A program made the translations under genes and the position numbers. From positions 1 through 9,603 of the forward strand of contig CAYGWD010000029.1 of the NCBI GenBank assembly GCA_964353745.1: a stretch of DNA of 9,603 bases, written 5' to 3'. Every line of letters starts with the position of its first letter. Position 1 is the first letter of the stretch. Below, one piece after another: positions 1-5,361 of the stretch. The notes below the pieces were generated by a model that worked only from the letters and a program-made list of their open reading frames with translations, ran no database searches and was not told the DNA's origin. The stretch comes from CS1-C013 sp964353745. Its GTDB lineage: Archaea > Aenigmatarchaeota > Aenigmatarchaeia > Aenigmatarchaeales > Aenigmatarchaeaceae.

Positions 1-626
1 GAGCCTCTGTAATAGAAGGAAAAAGTGTTGATGAATTTAGAAAGGAAATGGGAAGAAAAATTTTTGAATTCTATAAAAATTCTATAAAAAACAAAGGTAA
101 AGTTGTACCATCAAGAGATTCTGGTGTTGGTGTTGGCTTAGGTTTTGCTAAAGCATCTGGTTTTGAATATGACGAAGCCATGATAAAAAACCCTTACTCA
201 AAGAGAACTTTCATAATACCTGATAAAGATGTTAGATCTTTTGAGACTTCTTTAAAATTCATTATGGTTAAGAGTGCTATTAAAAATCAAGTTTTATTTA
301 TTGCTGAAGACAGCATAGTTAGAGGTACAGTATCAAAAGAAAACACAAAATCATCTAGGAAAGCAGGAGCAAAAGAGATACATTACATAGTAAGTTCACC
401 GCCTTTGATTGCGACATGCATGGATCTTATTCATGAAGGTCCTAAATCCTTTATTGCAAGTAAATACAAAGGAAGTATTCAAGAGATAGGAAGATGTGTT
501 GCAGAAGAGATAGGCGCAGATTCTGTAATGTATCCAACAATAGACATGTTGATTGAAGCTATAGGCGAACCTAAAGAAAATTTTTGTTTGGCATGCTTTA
601 CAGGTGAATATCCACTTGAGATTTAA
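1..626 (+). CDS. purF: Amidophosphoribosyltransferase, C-terminal part (5' end outside window)
   Basis: This is the 3' portion of purF, which makes 5-phosphoribosylamine from PRPP and glutamine in the first committed step of de novo purine synthesis. The frame is open from base 3, so the gene enters from the left; the ATG at 48 is internal, because the residues before it (SVIEGKSVDEFRKE) already match the family. About 207 residues are visible, covering the phosphoribosyltransferase domain. The PRPP-binding loop reads EDSIVRGT, where the family usually has DDSIVRGTT. A second conserved segment, PSRDSGVGVGLGFAKASG, corresponds to the usual VPDSG region. Cysteines sit where the Fe-S cluster ligands of Bacillus-type PurF lie: one after SSPP (ATCMD) and a CxxC in the terminal FCLACFTGEYP. 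The N-terminal glutaminase domain is not in the window. Stop is TAA at 624-626, about 20 bp before purD. Confidence 0.93.
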   Translation, partial: ASVIEGKSVDEFRKEMGRKIFEFYKNSIKNKGKVVPSRDSGVGVGLGFAKASGFEYDEAMIKNPYSKRTFIIPDKDVRSFETSLKFIMVKSAIKNQVLFIAEDSIVRGTVSKENTKSSRKAGAKEIHYIVSSPPLIATCMDLIHEGPKSFIASKYKGSIQEIGRCVAEEIGADSVMYPTIDMLIEAIGEPKENFCLACFTGEYPLEI

Positions 627-634
627 ATTTATAA
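621..634 (+). promoter_or_regulatory. Possible TATA element before purD
   Basis: The sequence ATTTAAATTTATAA overlaps the purF stop codon and is centred about 20 bp before the GTG start of purD. It resembles an archaeal TATA box but may only be AT-rich spacer, because purF-purD spacing also fits an operon. No Shine-Dalgarno motif is present before purD. Confidence 0.25.
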
Positions 635-646
635 TCTTAAATTTTG

Positions 647-1930
647 GTGATAAACATCAAAAATATTTTAGTTGTTGGTTCTGGTGGTAGAGAACATGCT
701 TTGGTATGGAAATTAAAACAGAGCAAGCACGTTAATAAGATTTACTGTGCTTCTGGGAATGCTGGCATTGCACAGATTGCGAGCATAGTCGACATAAAAC
801 CAGAGGACATAAAAAGCTTGGCGGATTTTGCTGAAAAAAACAAGATAGACCTGACTGTTGTAGGACCTGAGGCTCCTCTTGTATCAGGCATAGTTGATGA
901 GTTTGAAAAAAGAAATTTGAAAATATTCGGACCAAACAAGGCTGCTGCGCAGCTTGAAGGAAGCAAGGTTTTTAGCAAGGAATTCATGAAAAGAAACAAG
1001 ATATCAACAGCTGATTTCAAAATATTTGAGGATGCTACTGAAGCTAAGGATTACATAATAGAAAAAGGCGTGCCAATAGTCATTAAGGCAGATGGCTTGG
1101 CAGCAGGCAAGGGCGTTATGATTTGTAAAACTATTGAAGAGGCTATTCGCACTGTTGATGAAATAATGGTCGAAAGAAAGTTCGGAGACGCAGGAAATAA
1201 GATTATTGTTGAGGATTTATTAATAGGGGAAGAGGTTTCCATTCTAACAATAACTGATGGAAAAAACTTTGTGATCCTATTGCCTTCTCAGGATCATAAA
1301 AGAATATTTGATGGCGATGCCGGAGGAAACACAGGCGGGATGGGCGCTTATGCGCCTGCGCCTTTGATTGGAGATGAGATGAAGAAAAGAATAGAAGAGG
1401 AAATTATAAAACCTACAATTAATGGGATGATGAAAGAGGGAAACTCATTCAAAGGATGCCTTTATTTAGGTTTGATGATTACTGAGAACGAACCTAAAGT
1501 TCTTGAATATAACTGCAGATTTGGTGACCCAGAAGCTCAACCAGTTTTATCATTGCTGGAGACAGACTTTTATGAAATTTTGGATGCCTCTGCAAATGAG
1601 AGTATAAAATCAATTGAACTGAAAAACAAGGAAGGAGCAGCATGTTGCGTTGTAATGGCATCCGGAGGATACCCTGGCAATTATGAGAAAGGTAAAATAA
1701 TTGATGGTTTAGAGAAAATCCCTAAAAATGTTGTTGTATTTCACGCAGGCACATCTATAAAAAATGGAAAGATAGTAACCTCTGGCGGTAGGGTGTTGGG
1801 AGTTAACGGAGTTGGGAATGATATATCATCTGCAATCAAGATAGCTTATAACGGTGTCAAGCGCATTAGATGGGAGAATGAATATCATAGAACTGACATA
1901 GGCCAGAAGGCATTGAAATCAAGACAATAA
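647..1930 (+). CDS. purD: Phosphoribosylamine--glycine ligase (GAR synthetase)
   Basis: PurD joins phosphoribosylamine, the PurF product, to glycine with ATP, the second step of purine synthesis. At about 427 residues it is full length for the family. The N-terminal Rossmann-like signature NILVVGSGGREHA is followed by the ATP-grasp part: EGSKVFSKEFM, VIKADGLAAGKGV, the glycine-rich GGNTGGMGAYAPAP and the nearly invariant YNCRFGDPEAQ. The C-terminus ends with the conserved R-T-D-I-G-x-K-A-L. The start is GTG at 647 or the TTG immediately before it at 644; no ATG is available before the conserved N-terminus. The gene follows purF by about 20 bp, so the two are probably co-transcribed, although the AT-rich gap could also hold a TATA element. 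The last 12 bp overlap the convergent Ftr-like gene. Confidence 0.95.
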   Translation: MINIKNILVVGSGGREHALVWKLKQSKHVNKIYCASGNAGIAQIASIVDIKPEDIKSLADFAEKNKIDLTVVGPEAPLVSGIVDEFEKRNLKIFGPNKAAAQLEGSKVFSKEFMKRNKISTADFKIFEDATEAKDYIIEKGVPIVIKADGLAAGKGVMICKTIEEAIRTVDEIMVERKFGDAGNKIIVEDLLIGEEVSILTITDGKNFVILLPSQDHKRIFDGDAGGNTGGMGAYAPAPLIGDEMKKRIEEEIIKPTINGMMKEGNSFKGCLYLGLMITENEPKVLEYNCRFGDPEAQPVLSLLETDFYEILDASANESIKSIELKNKEGAACCVVMASGGYPGNYEKGKIIDGLEKIPKNVVVFHAGTSIKNGKIVTSGGRVLGVNGVGNDISSAIKIAYNGVKRIRWENEYHRTDIGQKALKSRQ

Positions 1931-2881
1931 TTTTCTGAGATAAATTTTGTGTTGTCCGAGCTTACCTTTGTATTTACCTGCTGAAATTATCTTCACGCCT
2001 TTAACATTTCTGGCTGCATAAATGCCTTCTCTCATTGCATTTTTTATAGCTGGCATACTCATCCCGTCGATAACTATTTCTGGTATAGATCTGATGCCCT
2101 GTGGAACCTCTGAGTATGAGTTATTTTTTAAACTTGGACAATAACAGCTGTTTGTTGGCGGACCTATCGGTGGGTAATCTTCTACAGTAGAACCAGACGG
2201 GCAGACATAGAATGGAACTATGATTCCATCAACTTTTTTTATGGCTTCAACAGATGCTTTACCTGCTTTCCTTCCTGACTTGACGCTATCGCATAACAGC
2301 CAGAGGTTTGCGCCTGATATTCCTATTCCGCAACTTATTCTTCTGTCAATCTTAAAGTCATGACCCATCATCAATGGAACATTTATCGTTTCTCTTCCAT
2401 ACTCATTTAAAAACGTTTCATGACCGCCTCCGCATTTACCAACTCTCTCTTCAGTATCTATAATATACACAGGCTTTTTCGGTTTCATCCAATCAAAGAT
2501 TCTTGTTGTGCCTTCGGAAGCAGATAGTATATCTTGTCTTATTCTTATTGACATTTCTTTGTTAAACCTTTCGGTCTGTTCTTCTATAGGCCTTTTTTTG
2601 TCATATATCCCCCAATACTGCACTACAACGCCTTCTCTTACATCAGGAGTTTGATTCTTTGGTAGCCATTTTTCGATTCCAGCTTCGATCCTACCGACAA
2701 CAGTAGAAGGAGTTGATGTTGCTCTGTATGCAGCAAACCTTAGAGGATCATTCTCTATGAATGGGCTTTTTGTGTCTTCTTTTGTCAACCCTCTTTCAGC
2801 AGTTATTAGTATTCTAGAAAATAAACCGTCAAAAGCTTCGGCATACGTATTATTAATTTTTACCCTGTCAAGACTTTTCAT
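1919..2881 (-). CDS. ftr: Formylmethanofuran--tetrahydromethanopterin formyltransferase (Ftr) homologue
   Basis: Ftr moves the formyl group between formylmethanofuran and tetrahydromethanopterin, a cytoplasmic step of methanogenesis and of the archaeal C1/Wood-Ljungdahl branch. Recognition is by recalled family sequence. The N-terminus INNTYAEAFDGLFSRILITA matches the (E/N)DTFAEAF..RVLITA start of Ftr. Further matches are EAGIE, TPD.R.GV, the GIGISGANLWLL segment near 185-196, TNSCYCPSL near 243-251, the run EIVIDG..MPAIKNAMREGI, and a C-terminus ISAGKYKGKLGQHKIYL. At 320 residues it is about 20 longer than classical Ftr (about 297); most of the excess is an insertion around residues 28-48. 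Several positions differ from the Methanopyrus sequence as I recall it (for example TPDVREG for TPDGRPG), so a diverged paralogue is possible. The start is the ATG at 2881, about 25 bp after a TATA-like box. Its 3' end overlaps purD convergently by 12 bp. Confidence 0.85.
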   Translation of the reverse strand: MKSLDRVKINNTYAEAFDGLFSRILITAERGLTKEDTKSPFIENDPLRFAAYRATSTPSTVVGRIEAGIEKWLPKNQTPDVREGVVVQYWGIYDKKRPIEEQTERFNKEMSIRIRQDILSASEGTTRIFDWMKPKKPVYIIDTEERVGKCGGGHETFLNEYGRETINVPLMMGHDFKIDRRISCGIGISGANLWLLCDSVKSGRKAGKASVEAIKKVDGIIVPFYVCPSGSTVEDYPPIGPPTNSCYCPSLKNNSYSEVPQGIRSIPEIVIDGMSMPAIKNAMREGIYAARNVKGVKIISAGKYKGKLGQHKIYLRKLLS

Positions 2882-2898
2882 GTTTTCATATACGTATC

Positions 2899-2911
2899 TA
2901 AAATTTATAAG
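2899..2911 (-). promoter_or_regulatory. TATA box-like element upstream of ftr homologue
   Basis: On the - strand the sequence reads CTTATAAATTTTA, centred about 25 bp before the ATG at 2881, the spacing expected for a leaderless archaeal transcript. It lies in the 31-bp gap after the upstream HAD gene, so the ftr homologue may have its own promoter in addition to any read-through. Confidence 0.45.
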
Positions 2912-2912
2912 T

Positions 2913-4025
2913 TTACCCCAGCGATCCTATTTCTTTACCTCTAACAATCTTTCTGAAATGCTTGCTTATTTTTATTTTCTTGTCAATATTTTTCTCTTCT
3001 TCCAGATCATAGGTGATTGGGAATTTCATCAGCTTCGATGGGAAAGAATTTTCGAACTCTGCAAAAATTTCCTTTGAAAGAACTTTATTTTTCACAGATT
3101 CTTTAAGGGTTTTGACGTTCCATCTGCTTATTATTCTTTTAAGGTCTTCCATGCTGCTCTTTAAAAAAATATCTGCAACAACTGCTGTTGTAATGCAGTT
3201 ATCAGAGACTATAGACGCGTTCGAATGATTAATTGCATACTCATTACCATTGAAACATAATGCCAAACCGCCTGCCTTTCTTGTTTCCTCGAGCATGACA
3301 ACATCTGTTATGCTATCACCTATTGTAACAGACTCTGAAAGCTTCCTGCCTTTCAAGAACTTTAATATAGCCTCGTATTTCCTAGAACCCCCGATTGGTT
3401 TGACTTGATCTAGAATATCTTTGAAGCTTGTTTTGGGCAATAATTCGAAAAAGAATTGGTCGAGTTTTTCAACTGCTTCTCTCTGTTTCTTCTCAAGATC
3501 GCTCTCTTTGCTTTGTGGATTTATATTCAATTTAGGCAGGCTAGCAATTATTGGTATCCACTTCTTGACTAATCTCTTATCCTTTTCCTCGACAATCTTC
3601 CTGTAATTATCAATAGGAAAGTATGTTCCGTCAGTATTTTGTTTTAGAATTCCAACAAGCTTGGCTGTGTACTCTATATATTGCCTGTAGCTTGTTGTTA
3701 CTATGTTAAAATCATAGTTCTTTTTCAAAAAGTCAATGGACTTTTTTGCACCTTTGATGAAATTTGCGTTTCTTTTTGCAACTTCTATGAGGTCTTTCTC
3801 GTTTATTCCGAAAGCTATTAGTATCGGAACTATCAGACCTAGAGTGTCGCCGGCTTCATATTTTCTGCCGTCATATCCATTTCCTCTAACAACATAGAAC
3901 CTCCAGTCATCGTATTCGCTTATTCCATCAAAAACTCTTCCGCCTATTTTTGGTATAGCATATTCAACCATTGCTCTGGCATGGTCTGCTGTTACCCAAG
4001 GACCCTCCCAATCAGAGTTTATCAT
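2913..4025 (-). CDS. HAD-superfamily predicted phosphohydrolase (archaeal COG4030-like)
   Basis: This 370-residue soluble protein has the four HAD motifs in order. Motif I is SDWEGPW, with D5 as candidate nucleophile and E7 where most HADs have the second aspartate. Motif II is TTSYRQY (T110/T111/S112). K216 in GGSRKYEA serves as motif III. Motif IV is GDSITDVVML (D237, D241). The N-terminus resembles the archaeal SDCEGP...KNDNA family of predicted phosphatases (COG4030 as I recall it), whose substrate is not known to me. Conserved-looking flanking segments are ISEYDDWR (36-42) and YEAGDTLGLI (56-65), which probably build the cap. The region after about residue 285 is charged and has no recognised domain. 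The start is ATG at 4025; an in-frame TAG 12 bp upstream excludes earlier starts. It precedes the ftr homologue by 31 bp on the same strand; co-transcription is inference, and a shared pathway is only a guess. Confidence 0.8.
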   Translation of the reverse strand: MINSDWEGPWVTADHARAMVEYAIPKIGGRVFDGISEYDDWRFYVVRGNGYDGRKYEAGDTLGLIVPILIAFGINEKDLIEVAKRNANFIKGAKKSIDFLKKNYDFNIVTTSYRQYIEYTAKLVGILKQNTDGTYFPIDNYRKIVEEKDKRLVKKWIPIIASLPKLNINPQSKESDLEKKQREAVEKLDQFFFELLPKTSFKDILDQVKPIGGSRKYEAILKFLKGRKLSESVTIGDSITDVVMLEETRKAGGLALCFNGNEYAINHSNASIVSDNCITTAVVADIFLKSSMEDLKRIISRWNVKTLKESVKNKVLSKEIFAEFENSFPSKLMKFPITYDLEEEKNIDKKIKISKHFRKIVRGKEIGSLG

Positions 4026-4039
4026 ACTTAATTTCTATC

Positions 4040-4056
4040 TTTTTAAAATATTAAAA
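4040..4056 (-). promoter_or_regulatory. AT-rich promoter candidate for the HAD gene
   Basis: On the - strand a run resembling TTTTAATATTTTAAAAA lies 15-31 bp before the ATG at 4025, compatible with an archaeal TATA box. The gap of about 45 bp between this gene and the tRNA 5' fragment would also have to hold that tRNA's promoter, so assignment is uncertain. Confidence 0.3.
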
Positions 4057-4069
4057 TAAATTAGATAAT

Positions 4070-4085
4070 GGGCCCATAGCTCAGT
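4070..4085 (+). pseudogene. tRNA 5' fragment (acceptor strand and 5' half of D-arm)
   Basis: The sequence is GGGCCCA (acceptor, 4070-4076), TA (bases 8-9), GCTC (D-stem 5' strand, 4079-4082) and AGTT (start of the D-loop), after which tRNA similarity ends. There is no GAGC to close the D-stem and no anticodon arm nearby. The acceptor strand pairs perfectly over 7 bp with TGGGCCC at 5347-5353, so this is most likely the 5' piece of the same tRNA gene whose 3' piece lies 1.24 kb downstream. The isotype is unknown because the anticodon is missing; a GGGCCC acceptor with a G discriminator would suit an archaeal tRNA such as Lys or Arg, but that is only a guess. Confidence 0.65.
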
Positions 4086-4090
4086 TAAAT

Positions 4091-4101
4091 CTTTATATAT
4101 T
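4091..4101 (+). promoter_or_regulatory. TATA box for the homing endonuclease-like gene
   Basis: CTTTATATATT is a good archaeal TATA box centred about 25 bp before the ATG at 4121, which predicts a leaderless transcript starting at or near the start codon. It begins 6 bases after the recognisable part of the tRNA 5' fragment. Confidence 0.5.
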
Positions 4102-4120
4102 ATAGAAATCAAATAAAAAT

Positions 4121-5239
4121 ATGAGAGTTAAACTGAATAAAAGTGAGCAAAAGAAATTTATGCAGAAGATATTAAAATGTAGCTCTCAGAGAAAATTAGC
4201 TAAAGAATTAGGAGTATCTAGAAGATGTATTCGTCACTGGTTGAATGGGAGGAATTTCATACCTTTGGAATTTTTTGAAATACTTTGTAAAAAATATAAC
4301 TTAAAAATTGATTATAATGATGAAGATATCTTACCAGAAAATTGGGGCCAGAAAAAAGGTGGCAAAAAACTAATATCCAGTATAAAAGACTTGGGAACAT
4401 ATATGAAAAATCTTCATGAAAAAAATCGTAAAAGAGCTAAAAAGGTTAGACATATAAAAAATTTTAATATTATTTCTAAATTCTCTCAAGACGTGCAAAA
4501 ATTATCACTGAACCCTTTGATTTTTATAGCAGTTGTGTTATTAACAGATGGTTATGCTTACAAAAGTAAAACATGCTATGAAATTGGTTATGCTTCTAAA
4601 AGTGAAAAATTAACTAGAATATTTATTGAGATGGTGAAATTATGGAATCAAGAAATTATTATTAGCGAGTATATAAAAAAGTCCGAAGTAGTTTGCGATT
4701 ATTTTCATTTGCCACTGAAAAATATTTTATTAGACTTCTCTTATTCTTATAAAAAATCTCCTTCTAGGGAGCAGAGAAAAGATGATTATCTTAAAGAGCC
4801 GCAGCCATCATTAAAATTTTTGAAAAACGCTAATGAAAATTATAAAATACTATGCTCAAGGTTTGCTCTTACGGCTGAGGGTGGATTAGCAACTTCTGTT
4901 ATTAGGAAAAATAATAAGATTATGCTAAGAGCAAGGTTGTTGTTATCATGTGCGCATCCCATACTTTGCGATGAATGGCAAACTATATTCAAAGAAATAG
5001 GATTGAGTTTTAATAAGACTAAAGGCAAAACATGGAGTGGTGTTTCAGGTCTATACACAGGAAGTCTAAAAAATATAAAACATTTTTATGATATGGGCGG
5101 TTTCATTGAAGGAGTTAAAGTATCAGATAAAAGTGAAAGATTTTCCGGAATAGAAAAGAATGCACTGCTTAAATTATGTATAGAAAATAAAGAATTTAAT
5201 AACTTAAAAGAAATGTTAGAATATTTGAAGAGCCTATAG
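4121..5239 (+). CDS. LAGLIDADG-family homing endonuclease-like protein with N-terminal helix-turn-helix
   Basis: This 372-residue protein fits a single-chain LAGLIDADG endonuclease, which would cut one long DNA site and spread its own gene through repair. Residues 13-60 form a helix-turn-helix (RKLAKELGVSRRCIRHWLNG), followed by LPENWGQKKGGKK at 71-83, a linker I recognise from archaeal homing-endonuclease-like proteins. The first LAGLIDADG-like helix is NPLIFIAVVLLTDGYAY (131-147, candidate catalytic D143). The second is SRFALTAEGGLAT (246-258, candidate E253), followed by the expected strands and LCDEWQTIFKEIGL. The C-terminal GGFIEGVKVSDKSERFSGIEKN is also typical of this archaeal group. 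No intein splicing blocks are present, so it is free-standing. The ATG at 4121 fits the TATA box spacing. The last 10 bases, including TAG at 5237-5239, overlap the 5' end of tRNA-Arg. Base composition looks more AT-rich than purD. Activity is untested; the motifs deviate from consensus. Confidence 0.75.
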   Translation: MRVKLNKSEQKKFMQKILKCSSQRKLAKELGVSRRCIRHWLNGRNFIPLEFFEILCKKYNLKIDYNDEDILPENWGQKKGGKKLISSIKDLGTYMKNLHEKNRKRAKKVRHIKNFNIISKFSQDVQKLSLNPLIFIAVVLLTDGYAYKSKTCYEIGYASKSEKLTRIFIEMVKLWNQEIIISEYIKKSEVVCDYFHLPLKNILLDFSYSYKKSPSREQRKDDYLKEPQPSLKFLKNANENYKILCSRFALTAEGGLATSVIRKNNKIMLRARLLLSCAHPILCDEWQTIFKEIGLSFNKTKGKTWSGVSGLYTGSLKNIKHFYDMGGFIEGVKVSDKSERFSGIEKNALLKLCIENKEFNNLKEMLEYLKSL

Positions 5240-5317
5240 CTCAGCTTGGATAGAGCGCCAGGCTTCGGATATTTAAGAGGAAACCTGGTGACGAGAGTTC
5301 AAATCTCTCTAGGCTCA
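5230..5317 (+). tRNA. tRNA-Arg (anticodon UCG) with 14-nt intron
   Basis: A complete cloverleaf is present. The acceptor GAGCCTA pairs with TAGGCTC (5230-5236 with 5310-5316, 7 bp), with discriminator A at 5317. The D-arm is GCTC/GAGC with a 10-nt loop (5239-5256). The anticodon stem is CCAGG/CCTGG (5258-5262 with 5284-5288). The variable region is TGAC, and the T-arm is GAGAG/CTCTC with loop TTCAAAT (5293-5309). The anticodon loop region is 21 nt long; removing 14 nt leaves CTTCGGA, giving anticodon TCG (5265-5267), Arg. No CCA is encoded. The first 10 bases overlap the end of the endonuclease-like ORF, so the tRNA promoter must lie inside that coding sequence. Confidence 0.92.
5269..5282 (+). 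other. Archaeal tRNA intron at position 37/38, bulge-helix-bulge
   Basis: The 14-nt intron ATATTTAAGAGGAA sits at the canonical site. CTTC (5263-5266) pairs with GAGG (5277-5280) as the 4-bp central helix, with one G-U pair. The 3-nt bulges are GGA (5267-5269) and AAA (5281-5283). Cutting between the second and third base of each bulge, as the archaeal splicing endonuclease does, removes exactly 5269-5282. The distal helix is very short or absent, so it is a relaxed motif. Confidence 0.8.
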
Positions 5318-5325
5318 CTCTATGT

Positions 5326-5354
5326 TGATTGGAGTTCAAATCTCCATGGGCCCG
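5326..5354 (+). pseudogene. tRNA 3' fragment (T-arm and acceptor strand)
   Basis: The T-stem TGGAG/CTCCA (5330-5334 with 5342-5346) closes a TTCAAAT loop. It is followed by acceptor strand TGGGCCC (5347-5353) and a G discriminator at 5354. The preceding TGAT resembles a variable region, and the upstream TCTATG could be a remnant of the anticodon stem, but no anticodon loop can be identified. The acceptor is fully complementary to GGGCCCA at 4070-4076. It lies 12 bases after tRNA-Arg and 7 bases before the stop codon of the convergent TPM gene. Confidence 0.7.
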
Positions 5355-5361
5355 CTTCTGA

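Larger units (their letters stand above)
4086..5325 (+). mobile_element. Candidate insertion inside a tRNA gene: homing endonuclease gene plus tRNA-Arg
   Basis: The segment between the two fragments of one tRNA gene holds a LAGLIDADG-type endonuclease gene with its own promoter and a complete tRNA-Arg. No integrase, terminal inverted repeats or classical attachment site is seen. The outer fragments share short direct repeats with tRNA-Arg (ATAGCTCAG on the left, GAGTTCAAATCTC on the right), so recombination between tRNA genes may have helped form the arrangement. The borders are approximate: the left one is the last base of recognisable D-loop and the right one is just before the T-stem. Calling it mobile is inference from the endonuclease family. 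Confidence 0.4.

Noticed and set aside
732..1242. Antisense ORFs of 63-92 codons within purD, and similar ones inside the HAD, LemA and ATPase genes.
   Set aside because: They lie opposite well-conserved coding sequence, show no recognisable motifs and have no promoter or start context.
4086..4125. A hidden anticodon arm for the outer tRNA (TATAG at 4101-4105 could pair with CTATG at 5320-5324 across a 37/38 intron).
   Set aside because: The D-stem cannot be closed (no GAGC), the spacing is too long, no register gives U33 with a sensible anticodon, and the region is the AT-rich TATA box of the endonuclease gene. The 5-bp match is probably chance.
4068..5353. ATGGGCCC direct repeats (4068-4075 and 5346-5353) as a target-site duplication of a transposon.
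   Set aside because: GGGCCC is self-complementary, so identical sequence at both ends of a tRNA is expected from acceptor-stem pairing. There are no terminal inverted repeats and no transposase.
4070..5354. Trans-split tRNA halves, as in Nanoarchaeum.
   Set aside because: Split halves normally have long GC-rich complementary leader/trailer sequences and together give a full tRNA. Here the flanks are AT-rich without such pairing and the anticodon arm is absent.
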